64,000 nucleotides of DNA from NCBI GenBank assembly GCA_013397455.1, contig VYZB01000123.1:1533729-1597728 (forward strand), given 5' to 3'. The DNA is from Crotophaga sulcirostris (Eukaryota > Chordata > Aves > Cuculiformes > Crotophagidae). Positions 39,071 through 51,473 of the stretch are shown here, in pieces. A program made the position numbers and the translations under genes. Position 1 is the stretch's first letter. Every line of letters starts with the position of its first letter. The notes beneath the pieces were generated by a model. It did not search any database. It had not been told where the DNA came from and was given only the letters and a program-made list of their open reading frames with translations.

Positions 39071-39960
39071 NNNNNNNNNNNNNNNNNNNNNNNNNNNNNN
39101 NNNNNNNNNNNNNNNNNNNNNNNNNNNNNNNNNNNNNNNNNNNNNNNNNNNNNNNNNNNNNNNNNNNNNNNNNNNNNNNNNNNNNNNNNNNNNNNNNNNN
39201 NNNNNNNNNNNNNNNNNNNNNNNNNNNNNNNNNNNNNNNNNNNNNNNNNNNNNNNNNNNNNNNNNNNNNNNNNNNNNNNNNNNNNNNNNNNNNNNNNNNN
39301 NNNNNNNNNNNNNNNNNNNNNNNNNNNNNNNNNNNNNNNNNNNNNNNNNNNNNNNNNNNNNNNNNNNNNNNNNNNNNNNNNNNNNNNNNNNNNNNNNNNN
39401 NNNNNNNNNNNNNNNNNNNNNNNNNNNNNNNNNNNNNNNNNNNNNNNNNNNNNNNNNNNNNNNNNNNNNNNNNNNNNNNNNNNNNNNNNNNNNNNNNNNN
39501 NNNNNNNNNNNNNNNNNNNNNNNNNNNNNNNNNNNNNNNNNNNNNNNNNNNNNNNNNNNNNNNNNNNNNNNNNNNNNNNNNNNNNNNNNNNNNNNNNNNN
39601 NNNNNNNNNNNNNNNNNNNNNNNNNNNNNNNNNNNNNNNNNNNNNNNNNNNNNNNNNNNNNNNNNNNNNNNNNNNNNNNNNNNNNNNNNNNNNNNNNNNN
39701 NNNNNNNNNNNNNNNNNNNNNNNNNNNNNNNNNNNNNNNNNNNNNNNNNNNNNNNNNNNNNNNNNNNNNNNNNNNNNNNNNNNNNNNNNNNNNNNNNNNN
39801 NNNNNNNNNNNNNNNNNNNNNNNNNNNNNNNNNNNNNNNNNNNNNNNNNNNNNNNNNNNNNNNNNNNNNNNNNNNNNNNNNNNNNNNNNNNNNNNNNNNN
39901 NNNNNNNNNNNNNNNNNNNNNNNNNNNNNNNNNNNNNNNNNNNNNNNNNNNNNNNNNNNN
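39071..39960. other. Assembly gap, 890 N
   Basis: Unresolved bases. The right edge opens directly inside a CR1 3' end, so at least part of the gap is probably the same CR1 copy. Open frames across it are artefacts. Confidence 0.99.
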
Positions 39961-40018
39961 TTGGGTTATAGGTTGGACTCAAAGGTTCTTTCCAACCCTG
40001 TAATACTGTGATACTGTG
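39961..40018 (+). mobile_element. Young CR1 LINE tail, left part in gap
   Basis: The visible part is the last 58 bases: GGTTATAGGTTGGACTCAAA, GGTTCTTTCC and a tail of AATACTGTGATACTGTGAA. The usual GATGATCTC between GGACTC and AAAGG is missing, giving the shortest form of this segment in the window. The 5' extent is hidden by the gap. Confidence 0.93.
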
Positions 40019-42570
40019 AATCTGTTGAGGTTCAGGACACTTAAAGTGTGGTCCATCAGGTTATGCATAAAAGTTCCTGTAACTCTGCTGGAAAGCACGT
40101 GGGTGAAATGACTCGGGGCTGCCAGACAACCCAATGTCACACTCCAGGCAGAGCCTACAGCCTGCTATAGTTGATCCACATTCCCCTTTGGTAGTTTAAA
40201 TTGGACTTGAGATAAACATTGTCATATATCCTTTCAAAGGAGCAAATGCTGCTTCATGAGGAAGTTCATCTTTATTTCAGTTTGTGACACTTGTTTCTCA
40301 ATGAATCCGAGACCTAAATTGAACAAGCTGGAATAATGAAAAATAGAAAGGGAGTGTAACCATTTCTTAACTGCTAGTGGCAGAGTCTGAGCCTAACACT
40401 AAAACTCTGTCTTAGCTATTGGAGAATTACCTGTGGAATATGAAAGGCAATACGGAAGACATTCCCATGCTAAAAAAGCAGTCTAGGAGAGAGAAATAGA
40501 TTTTTTTTTTCCCTCATTTTTAATAGTCAAAAGAGAAACATTGCTGTAAAGAGAATCTGTAACAGGGCCATAAAATAAAATATACTGCAAGGAGGTAGTG
40601 GTAAGCTTCTGGGAATCCAGAAGAAAAAAAAAACAAAACCTTTACAGCCATGTCAGACTGAGGGAATGAAAGAAATGACTAGATTCTTTTCAGTCAGTCT
40701 GGTATAAAGCCAAGAAACTTAACACACGATGTTATGGAACAAATTTTTTTTTTTTTTTGTCCCCAGGACAATGAAAGAACCATCTTAATATTCCAGTGAC
40801 TGGAAATGTTTTTTTCACTTGTAAGGGATTCCCATGCTCTTTCTTAAAACAAAAGCAAAGAAACAAGCTTTAGAGCTTATAACTTCACTAAATTTGTGTA
40901 GTGTTTTTTTGTTTTTAATTATGTGACATAATAATAGTATCTGAAAATTTAATTAAAGCTTGCAGTTAACATTAAAGAGATCAATACTCTTCTGTTGAAG
41001 ATGTGTCCTCTTCATAGTCTTTCAGTGTGGCATCATGTGCTATGGAGGAGTTCAATCTATATCCAGGTGTTCTAAATTTTCTTTTTTTGCATCTTATGCT
41101 ACAAGATGCTAATCAGCAGAGGTTTTGCATGTGCTCGGATCACAAACAGTTCATCAACCTTTTTGAATCCCGTTTGTAGGCCATACACTGCATTTCGAGG
41201 TTAAGTGGGAAGGATTTCAATGCCATTTATATGCAAACAAAACTTGGTTATCCAATATAAATTGGTAGTTGAGCTACTGCGAGCACAGAATCGATGCCAG
41301 TAAATACGGCTGCTGAGGATCACTTTGTCAGCGGCTGGGGGCCTCTGTGCTGTTTGGAGTCCAGCAGGAGGAAGCATTGAGCTGGCTTGTTTTGACATGG
41401 CCGAGGTGGAATTGGTGCTAATAAGCAAAGACTTATATTGGCTTCTGCAGAACAGGAGCTAATTACTTGTGTGGCTGCATTGCAGACAGTGCTATAGCAT
41501 CTCGGATGCCTCCGCTCTGCCCTTACCAGTGGTGAATTTAGTAGGAGGCTGCCTTGTGTCCTGGTCCAGCACAATCATACTGTTACAACTAGGGTGGTAA
41601 ATCTTTTTTCAAATTCCAATGGATTGCAGGGTAAAGTGCAGAAATAGGAAGGGAGCACAGGTGCCACAGGTCTCGTGGACTCGGGAAACCCAGTAGAGAA
41701 CTGGTGTCATGAGAAATACAGGATGGCTTCCAGGTGTTGGATCAGTTCATTTAACACTGATACCTCTTTGAACTCTATGTCTCTCAGCACAGTGAGTGAG
41801 TGTTGTAAAATGGAAAGTTAAATAGGAAGCACTATTGTTGCCCCAATGATGGATGTGTTCTTCATTCATCTCTCCTACAGCAGGGGGTTGTACTAGACAT
41901 ATGAGTGGAGAACTCTTTTGAGCAGTATTTGGTGCTCATAAAAATGAGTATGAGCATGAATAAAGCCACAGCTTAACTCAAAATCAAGTATAATTTGGTG
42001 CAAAACTAATTAGTAAAATAATATAAGGAAATATCCATAGAAAACTTTTTGAAAGTTTTTAATTATTAGTTCTCTTCTACCAATGACCTTAAAAATCAAA
42101 CTTCCTTTCTAGTATAGCAATGAATTTGTCTTTTGTATTGATTATATAGCTATCTGTTTAGACTTTGATTACTGAAATTCCTGCCTAATGCATGTTCAAC
42201 AGTTTTAGCAGTTTAACATAATCTGAGTTTGACTTGCAGCAGTTATAAAATCTGCTTGCTTTTTAATTTTGTGAATGAAGTGTAGTCACTTGCCTTCCAT
42301 TGAAGTACTGTGTGGGTGCAGAAAGTATATACAAAATGAAGATGGCATTGCACTGAATTAATTTAAATATTAGAGTCAAGGTTATGATTTGTTTTAACAT
42401 TGCATGTGTATTATCATGATAGCTCTTTTTCTAATCTGTAATTAGTAAACAATTTCAAGTGCTTACTTTTTGTGAGTCATCACTTTTAAGTACTAGTGGC
42501 TTCTTCTTCTGACACTGTGTATCTTGCTAAAAACCAGGAAAGTTAAATATTTGCTGGTGATGTTAAAGAT
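40019..42570. other. Unique DNA with possible regulatory stretch at 41201-41580
   Basis: No exon is recognised. The 41201-41580 stretch is unlike its AT-rich surroundings. It carries ATGCAAAC (41231-41238) and a compact set of inverted CCAAT/TTGG motifs (41244-41265). No interspersed repeat is seen. Confidence 0.5.
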
Positions 42571-42904
42571 GCTCTCTACAACTACCTAAAAGGAGGTTGT
42601 AGTCAGGCAGGGGTTGGTCTCTTCTCTCAGGTGACCAGGGACAGAACTAGAGGACATGGACTCAAGCTTCATCAGGGAAAGTTTAGGCTTGATATTAGGA
42701 AGAAATTCTTCATTGGAAGGGTGATTGGCCATGGGAATGCGCTGCCCGGGGAGGTGGTGGAGTCGCCCACCCTGGAGGTGTTTAAGAGGAGATTGGATGA
42801 GGCACTCAGTGCCAGGGTTTACATGATGGGTTGGTGTTGGTGTGAGTGTTGGGTTATAGGTTGATCTCAAAGGTCCTTTACAACCTTGTAATACTGTGAT
42901 ACTG
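42571..42904 (+). mobile_element. Young CR1 LINE, long copy with stop changed
   Basis: It starts at GCTCTCTACAACTACCTAAA, exactly as the copy at 23249, and contains the same GTCAGG..GGGTTGGTCTCTTCTC and GACATGGACTCAAGC segments. The reverse-transcriptase C-terminal tail is open, and the usual GTTTAG stop reads GTTTAC, so the frame runs on into the 3' UTR (VYMMGWCW). The copy at 44544 shares this change. The 3' UTR is shortened to GGTTGATCTCAAAGG. The tail is ATACTGTGATACTG. Confidence 0.95.
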
Positions 42905-42972
42905 GTCCCCAAATACCTGCTTGAAAAATGCATAGACTGTCCCCGAAATGCCTGCTTGAAATATGCACATGA
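42905..42972. repeat. Imperfect 34-bp tandem duplication beside CR1 tail
   Basis: GTCCCCAAATACCTGCTTG (from 42905) is followed from 42939 by GTCCCCGAAATGCCTGCTTG. Each continues with a related AAAAATGCATAGA or AAATATGCACATGA. The array begins immediately at the 3' tail of the CR1 copy. The two units differ at several positions, so the duplication is not very recent. Confidence 0.8.
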
Positions 42973-44543
42973 TATACACAGGAACTGCAATGTTCCCAAC
43001 AAAAACAAGCATCTATATATGGAAAAAAAGATGATTGTATACCTGCCTTATTGGTGTAGATTCTCATTTACGGTGCATGTGAATGCGTGCACTTTGTTTA
43101 TTATAATTCACCCATGCTAATATTAGAATAACACTTTAATGGGAAGTTGCAAGTACTTTGTATTGAACTTTAAGACAAAGTGTTAATCTTGATGGGATTA
43201 AGAAAAAGCATTAAAATTAATGAAATTATTACATATCAATCAACATATGCAAATTAGGATAAGTAGTGTGCCCAACAATAGTATAAGAAAAGATTATGAT
43301 AATAAATTGCATTATTTGAATTAATGACAGGCTAACCCCACTTGATAAGGTCATAGTAAGTCCCACTGCACTTATTACTAAAATTTGTACTTCAAGCATG
43401 TGTACGCATTTAATTATTGCAGCTTATTTTAACAAGCAGACAAATGTGAGAGCAATGGAAAGTTTTCCTACCCAGCACAAGTCTATAAAAGAAAACTTTT
43501 CTTTGTTCAGAACACTTCAGATCTCGAGAACAGAAGATATGTAGAAAGGTAAATAGATATCTGTTCTCAGAATTTGACTTAAGGATTAATAAATAATTCA
43601 GTTAACTGTAGCTTCTTATTACTTTATGTAGAATTTATACTCTAACATTTATGGCTTCCATGAAACACATGAGAGAGTCAGAGCTAGAACACCTGTGTTG
43701 AAAGAAGTCCTTAAGCTTGCTTTATCCTTACATCTGTATTTCTTGATTTCCCAGCAGCTCAATCGAGAGAAAGCTTTTTCTCAAGGCAAAATGTTTTCCA
43801 CCTATGTGCTTATACAGTGCCTAGTGCAGCGAATAATAAATTTCAGCATGAGCCTTTGAGAAGTGTTGCATTATAACTAATTGTTACATTTAGTAATTTT
43901 TATGTAGAGATCTTGGGAGATATAAGAAGACATTATAGTTCTGAGACTGTTTTCTGAGGTGGACAGTAAGACTTCTATTTTCTTAGTGAAATTTAGTTTC
44001 ATACACACTCTCATTTGTGTGAATCACACGTAGCCAGTGTCTATAGGCACTCACAGAGCTGGTAAGCAGCTCGTTTCTCATATATGGTCATTTATTCATA
44101 ACAGTTCTGCTAGGAGTACAAAATGATATGTGACATCATGTTTCTAAAAGCCTGTAGATGGATTCACTAGCAGGGGAGGGAGACTGTCGGATCACAGAAT
44201 CAATTGATGTGCAACTGGAACCAAATGAGCACAAAAAAGTCCGTGGGGGGGGGGGCGAATTCCAGTGGAGTATCCCAACTGGAGTTTTTTTCTGGGCTCA
44301 TGAAGCAGTCATGTTCCCTTCTTTAGTAGCTTCTGGCTAGATGCAGGCTAGTGCCACCATTTCTCTAAGTCTTTCAGGTAGAAGCAGATGCAGAGGAAAA
44401 CTCATCCATTGCTTGGGGAGATCTAAAAGGAAACTGGAAAATCTTTTTATATGTCAAGTATTCCCATTGCTTCAGAAGGACTGCTACAAGTCAACTGCCA
44501 CAGCCCTTACTCCTTCGGAGCTCTGGGGAGTGATACCTGTGGT
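42973..44543. other. Unique AT-rich DNA, no gene seen
   Basis: No exon or repeat family is recognised. A 17-bp palindrome AAAGAAAA-C-TTTTCTTT lies at 43488-43504 overlapping a TATAAAAG (43484-43491). An 11-G run lies at 44245-44255. Confidence 0.6.
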
Positions 44544-44802
44544 AGAACTAGAGGACACGGACTCAAGCTTTGTCAGGGAAAGTTTAGACTTGATATTAGG
44601 AAAAAGTTCTTCCCTGAAAGGGTGATTGGCCATTGGAATGCGCTGCCCAGGGAGGTGGTGGAGTCACCAACCCTGGAGGTGTTTAAGAGGAGATTGGCTG
44701 AGGCACTCAGTGCCAGGGTTTACATGATGGGTTGGTGTTGGTGTTGGGTTATAGGTTGGACTTGATGATCTCAGAGGTCCTTTCCAACCTTGTGATACTG
44801 TG
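44544..44802 (+). mobile_element. Young CR1 LINE, 5'-truncated, stop changed
   Basis: It starts at AGAACTAGAGGACACGG and encodes the reverse-transcriptase C-terminal tail ([20 protein letters not shown], then [19 protein letters not shown]). The stop position reads TAC instead of TAG, as in the copy at 42571 only 1.6 kb away. The 3' UTR has the full GGTTGGACTTGATGATCTCA form and the tail is short (GTGATACTGTG). This is among the best-preserved copies of the protein segment. Confidence 0.95.
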
Positions 44803-47800
44803 CTGGCCACAAGCCAAATCAGAAAGTTCCTTGTTATATTCAAAACAACAGATAATTTGAGGCAGCTTTAGCAAGGCAGCAAAGTTGTGGGAGGCTTCAC
44901 TACGTAATTTCTGCAGAAGCACAATAGCCACTCAGTGATGTGATGCTTTGATTCAGAACTATCAAATTAACTTCAGTAAAAAACACAGTAAAGCATTAAT
45001 CATAGGAATACACATCTTACTCCCGGAACAGAATGTGGATGATCCAATTAACCAGTTTCTACTAAGGCCTACGATTACTTTATTAGGGCTTTAAAAAATG
45101 GTTTCTGCAAAGCAGTATTTATTCCCAGTTTGCTGCAGTTATCAGACAGTGCTGTCTAAGACCTGCTGTTGAGGCCTTTGCTGTCCCTTATCTCATTAAG
45201 CGTGACATAAACGCCTTTGATGAAATGAAATGGTGAAGTGCAGCAAATGGAGTAAACTCTTTTTCTACATAGCGATGCCCTGGAACATGCTTGCAATCTG
45301 ATTTACTGGCCTTTATTGACAGATGATAACATGTTTTGTACCCATGCCAGCCAAAGATAGCCATTTAGAGCTTCTAAATAATTAAGTATTGATTAATCAA
45401 CCTGGAGGGATATAGAACATTTTTTATTTCAAGCTTTTGTACATTCTTAAAGGTCTTATTATTTCTGCCAGAGGAAGCAAAGGAAACAGAGCTTCTCTAA
45501 CTGTCAGGGGCTTAAAAATTACAGGTCTGCACTGCTGTCCTCAGAGAAAGTGGCACGACTGGCACTGAACAAGCACTTGTGTCTCTTTGCTTGCTGTGCT
45601 GCTTGTCCACAGTGTCAGCTGTTGGTGAAGTGCCTGGATTTCATAAGTCAGAAAGCAGTTAGTAAGGATTTGGAACTCTGAATGCTTTAAGGGTTGGTTG
45701 ACTTGACTATGAACAGAAACTTGTGATGGCTTAAATATTCATGTCTGTCTTGACACAACCGGATTGCAAATGTCTTAATTTCACAGGTTTGGGGCAGGTT
45801 TGTTCAGGAAACAAGTAATTTCTGCCTTTTTGTTTGTTTTTTTTTTTTTTTCTAATGACTAAAATCTTTGATCATATGCATGTGAAAAAGAAAAGCTATA
45901 GGATATAATAGAGACTCCAGTGAAGATAAATATGATCGTTAAGTTGTTATTGGCATATAATCTCAATGAGCTACATGATTCTCCCCATTTCAGAGGATTT
46001 CGATAACATTGAGTTATTTCATTTCTCTTGCCCTGAAAAGGGCAATTGCTCTAAAGGTAATAAATAAATGTATTGGTTAGTGACGTTCCTTATGTATCAC
46101 CAGTTACTATAACTATTTTTACAGAAGGTGGGTGAGTGTTAACAATACTACAAATTATTTTTTTAGTGTGAAAATGCATTTTTTTAATATATTTCCATAA
46201 AGTCTGGAAAAAGAGGGTTGATTTGGCTGGAAATGGTTGTCACATGATGGTTGGAAAGTAGGAAATACGTTGAACTGGAAATGAATAAAGGCATTATGCA
46301 TCAAGAGACAGGAAATGGATGTGCTAGGGGTGCCAGACGTAGCTCATTATAGAAAAAACCCAAGAGGTGGGTAATTTCTGGGAAGAGGAAGGTTTGATAG
46401 GACGTCTTTTACTTCCCTGCTTCTCAGGTAAGAGAAGTTAAGATTAAATTTGCAGGAATGAGCACCATTTAGAGAACTCTTGTTTTATCTAATATTACAG
46501 ATTCTTAATTTCCTAGTTCACTGGACTTTTCTGTCAGGCAAGTGTTGAGTGACTATCAGTGAATGCAGGTAGGAGTTTCCACAAGGTATGTGCAAGAATT
46601 TCGAAGCACTAATATAGCTCGAATCAAAATGATGATTAAAGTGTTGAAAGATGCTTATTTCCACCTTATTTCCATGCGTAGTGAAGCTGCCTATTAGTCA
46701 TACTGGAGGTATTTGATGTGTGTGTGGTGACTACAACATGGTCTCTGTGCTTGCTGCCTTACCCAAAGCATATTTCTGTTCTGGCAGTTACTGCTATCTG
46801 CTCACTGGTGTTAAAACAAAGGTAACTTCTTGCCTGTGTGCACTGCCACGTACTCTGGTGGACTTCATGTCATTAAAATCGGTGGCTGGTTTGTGGTTGC
46901 AAAGTGCCTGTGTAACTGATGTTAGATGGGGAGGGGAAACAACTATGTTTGTTTGCATTAAAATACAGTGTAAATTGCAAGCTAGTAAATTTGAATATAA
47001 ATGTCTTACGTGTGGTAGCAGTTCCAAGCACCATGAGGCATGGCAGCCCTGCTTCCCCCGCCGGCAAAAACAAGCGCGATTGCGGTCCTACTGATATGTG
47101 GCAAGGCAAGCCCCTCAGCAAAGCAAAACCCCAGTGTTTCTGTGCTGCTAGCAATAACCAGGCAAATTTTGTTGACAGTGTTTGCAGCTAACAGTTGTGT
47201 AAAACAAAAAAAAAAACCCCACAATTTTTGTGATACGGTGCACAGAGATAGCTTTTTGTAAGTCACAAATGCCAACTGAAAGCGTCTTTATCTTAAAACT
47301 GCAGGTCATCCTGTCTTGAGTTTGAGAAGAATGGAAAAAGTGCCAGAGTATGAAGCAGCTCTGACAGCAAAATGGCATAGTATGCCTACCTAACTCTCTG
47401 TCACTCTGTCATGGGCAAGAAATTGTTTCAGTACAAGGCCAAATCAAGGTTTTGAATTTTCCTAACACCTTTGGTAGTCAAGGAGAAGAAGGAAAGGAAG
47501 ATTTTTCTGTTACGGACCTCAAACATACATAGGATTATCTGTTATGCAATTTATTGTCTGTTCTAGTTCAGAGTATTTGATATTACTAAGTGTTTTCTAA
47601 GTTATCTGAGTATGAGACAGATAGTAGATTTCATAATATCAGAATAAGGCCTGGTAATCAGGCTTCTGGTCTACTTCATATAGAATTTAATGATAAAAAT
47701 GCAACTGCGTTTATGTTAAGGAACTTTACAGGAGATGGTAACTGAGGAAAATTATCAATGAACAGGAGTGAGGTGGGGAAAGAAGCATAATCTTCAAATA

Positions 47801-50800
47801 AAGACTGCAGAATGTGTATAAACAAATTAAAAACGTGTTTTGTCTTGAGTGTTTTTCCCCAAGTTTGGGAAAAAATGTCTTTTAGTATTTGGGGACTATT
47901 CATTGCAGCTTACAGTCCTAATTTGCGGTTACTGAAAGTTGGGTTGGAATGGTTAATTTTTTGTGCTAGGCGAGAAGCCCTTCAAAATAAAGAAAATCAA
48001 CAATAGTATTGCTTCAAGAAAATTCTATGTCCGTAAGTCATTCAGTAAATACTAAGAAGCTGCTTTTTGGACCAGTAGTGAGCAGCAGAGATCAGTCCCT
48101 AAAGAGTACTTGCTGGTAGACTTCTCCTTTCCTTATTCTGCCGCGAAGAAAAAATATTTGGCTTGTATGATGAAGAGTTATATGAATCTTCTTTACTTCT
48201 TTCTGAAGCTTTTAAAATGATTGACTGGAAAGATGATGTCATGAGTACAAGTCTAGGCTTGAATTTTCAAGACCAGTCTGTGCTACTGATCTTGAGCTCA
48301 GTGAAAAGGTTTTCATTAATCAGAATACAGACATGGAGAGCATGGCCACCGCGGGATAAGTGCTGAGGCATTAATATTTTTCTTGGTGATCACAAATATT
48401 TGATAGAACGGGAAATGTACCACTTAAAATAGACAAAAAAAGAGGAAATATCCACATCCTTCTCTGACATCTCTCTGTAGCATTATTTACTGCAGTATGA
48501 TTTATTTGTGCTAAACTAAGGAACATGCAATTTTATTTGGCTGTAAAAATGAAATATGCGGCTTTGATCTGTTGCCTGGAAATAGAATTCCTTAAAATAT
48601 ATTAAAATATTTGATATTCTTTCTTTTTTAAAGCATTTCAGATACAAAATCCAATAATGGCATTATAACTATTGCTTAAAGAAAATTAATTTGAGATTAA
48701 CAGATAAATCCAAAGGAAAACTGAATAACATAGATGTATAAAAAAAAAATTGTGTATTGATTTTTTTTTTAAAAACTCTGATTTAAATACACCATGTTTT
48801 TGCCATAAAACTTCAGCAGAACTATCTGTTTGTTTAGTTTGGTTATTTATAAGAAATACATTTTACAACAAATGTTGAGGATGTAGATAGGATTAGGAAA
48901 ATAGATTTTTAAAAAAAAACACAACAGCAGCTCAAGATTTTATCTTATGACAAACTTTTATAACCTTAACATATGGCGGATAGTGGGAGAGAGACACCTA
49001 ACAAGGAGCTATTAATCCACTATTCTTAAAATTTCGGAGAGAATCAAAAAAGACCTTCAGATTGTTCTTAGTGGCACTTGCAACTTATTGAAAATGAGGC
49101 TGTATTGAAATTCTCAGTATGCCACTAGATAAAGGGTATTTGAGAGCCACCTGGCTTTTCACGTTTCTTCCACAATGGTTTCAGTAGTTAAAACTTGGTA
49201 AGCAAAGCTGTTAGGGATGATACACTCAGAATGCAAAGAGACTTGCTCTCATCTCGACATTGATTCATCCAAGCTAAAAGGATGAAAAATGTTGGAAGTT
49301 GGCAGTTGTGCATGTAAGGAAGATGATTTCTAAATAAGAAATTGCAGCTTTAAAAAGAAAAGTACCTGGGGAGGTAGGGTATGTCTCTCAAAATCAGACA
49401 GAGCCTACATCTTTCCCACCTTGACTTTCTTTCACACAGAAGCAGACTATAGAATAGAATAGAAAATATATTTCTGTGACAGTCTTAAAAGATTATAATG
49501 TCCTTGTAAAGAGATCATACATCTAGAAGGTTTTTGCTGTTACAAAAAGGCTTGAGTCATAGAAATGACTCAAACCAATACTGAGGACTGAGTCCCTGCT
49601 CTCTAATGCTGATTTTGTATCAGTGTGAGAATCTTGATTTCAGGAGAAGTTGGAAGGTTATGTCACTGCAGGGGCAGAGAATTGGGTGTAATTATCAACT
49701 TTTTTTTTCATTGGATGTGTAAAAGTTGATCTTGAATGGATACTCCTGTACCTCCTCCAAGTCTGATGTGTTGTGTACACATGTAGCAGTGAAACAGGTG
49801 TCATCTCTGAAAGGCTGGTGGGTCTGCTCCCCAAAGTGGCCAGATAATGTATTCTTTTCAGTGAGCATAGAGCAAGTAGCCTCTTGTCATTGGAAAGCAG
49901 TTCTTTTGGTGTGTCTCTTCGTTCTCTTGTGTAATGATGCTGTGGCTGCTTCTCTTTTTTAGGTAGAAGTCCAGTCAAATTTCCTTAGGTCTACTGAGTA
50001 GGTCGACAGAGATGATCTTTTCTATTTTTTAAATTTAAGTGTTGCTCACATCTAAACATAAGCTGTGGGTTGATAGTCCATTTCTTGTAATGTACTTTCT
50101 TTTAATGACATCTCTCATAATTTTAGAAAGTGTGTAAAATTCCCATGTGACTTCAGTTTTATAAAAATATTTTCATCATGCAATACAGGAGCTAGCGTTT
50201 TATTCGATATTTTGAAGACATTTATACAGAACTGGTACTGCTGCCCTTGATAGTCAACTGAGACAAAGCTGTAGCTAAAGCATGCTTATAAAATGCTTTT
50301 CTCCTGTGTGTGGGTGGCAGGGAAATTCTGCTAACACTTCTAACCAGTTGCACAGGATCAGCTTAATTTTCTTCAGCTTCATTTTCCTTCTGTTTAATCT
50401 TTGCGTCTCCAATATCCCAGTAGGTATTTCATATTTACAATCCAACCAAACAAGTGTTTTTGGATTTTTTCAAAGCTTTTTCCATAGCAGACATAAAATG
50501 AAATTATTTTCATCCTTCAGCAGTTCCAGTCTTTCAGTAGCGTTGTAGCAATAGAAATGGGGCACTTGCACTTTACTATTCAGTAAAGGCTAACTAAGTG
50601 TGTTTGAAGTGCTCTAAGGTTGAGTGACCTTCAATGACTTGTGCATATAGATTATCAAACATCATAGCTGAACTAACAGACCATGAACAGTGGCCGATTC
50701 CTTTCAGGCTAAATAGTGCAGATAATCATAATTATTCTGCGTACCAGGGTCAAAAGAACTGCTCATCACTTTTCTGGCTTACTGAAGAATCTTTTAAAGT

Positions 50801-51473
50801 GCTAAATGATACATCATCCCTGTCAGTGTGTTATAAAGGAATTAAGTGAAGCAAGTTCTAGAAGAGATTTTTGACAGCACTTATCTGATATGTCTCTGTA
50901 CTTTCATTCATGTGTCCTCCTTTTTTTTTAATGCAGATTACAAGTCTGTCACTCGGATGCTTTATTTTGTAGTGAGCTAGTTTTCATCTCTAGTGGAGTT
51001 TTCTCCATTAATCTAAATGGACAGTTTAAGAAGTGATTAATTAATGCATGCAGTCTGTTAACTGTAGGTGAACAACACTACCCCATTTTCCAATTTATGC
51101 GAGTACAGCATGCTGATTACTTCTTATATCAGATTCTACTTTCTAAAAGTATTATTAAGCAGCTTCTGTCAGTTCCTTACCTATAGCCTCCGTTGCATGA
51201 AATTTCATATTAGCTTACAGTAGCAAGGAGGAATTGATATAATTTCTGATAACACATTGAGCAGACATTTTCCAGTGGATAAGAATTAATTGGAGTACAC
51301 CAGGAAAATAATACCTCCTAAGCTCTTGTTTATTGTTTCTAAAGTCTCATTAGTATGTGTTACCAAAATGATTCAAAAGAATCTATATATAGTTCTATAT
51401 ACATACATATACATAGCTATATATATGCATAGTAAGACTGTCAGACTCTATATAAGTATATGAGTGAGAACCT
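44803..51473. other. Unique DNA, several motif-rich patches, no recognised gene
   Basis: No exon is recognised. The patch at 45000-45440 contains TTGACAG (45316-45322) and a 12-bp palindrome TTGATTAATCAA (45389-45400). The patch at 46720-47275 is poor in stop codons on both strands, which fits its locally higher GC. At 51036-51052 two palindromes (ATTAATTAAT and TGCATGCA) overlap by one base. An AT dinucleotide-rich stretch lies at 51382-51427, just before an old CR1. Confidence 0.5.

Noticed and set aside
39012..40011. Open frames of over 300 codons
   Set aside because: They span the 890-base N gap and are artefacts.
42586..43008. 140-codon minus-strand frame and similar ones at 23264-23638, 63299-63535 and plus-strand 6492-6785
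   Set aside because: These are antisense readings of CR1 copies. Their mutual similarity comes from the repeat, not from a gene family.
43484..43504. TATAAAAG resembling a TATA box
   Set aside because: No initiator, CpG enrichment or downstream exon is visible. Such motifs are common in AT-rich DNA.
44245..44255. Run of 11 G bases as a quadruplex or assembly error
   Set aside because: A single G run cannot form a quadruplex on its own and there is no further evidence of error.
44341..44765. Overlapping plus-strand frames that contain [14 protein letters not shown]
   Set aside because: The recognisable part is the CR1 reverse-transcriptase tail and the upstream part is unrelated flanking DNA. 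This is not a host gene.
46720..47275. Stop-poor stretch with overlapping frames on both strands
   Set aside because: Openness in most frames at once points to local GC content rather than coding. No frame resembles a known protein.
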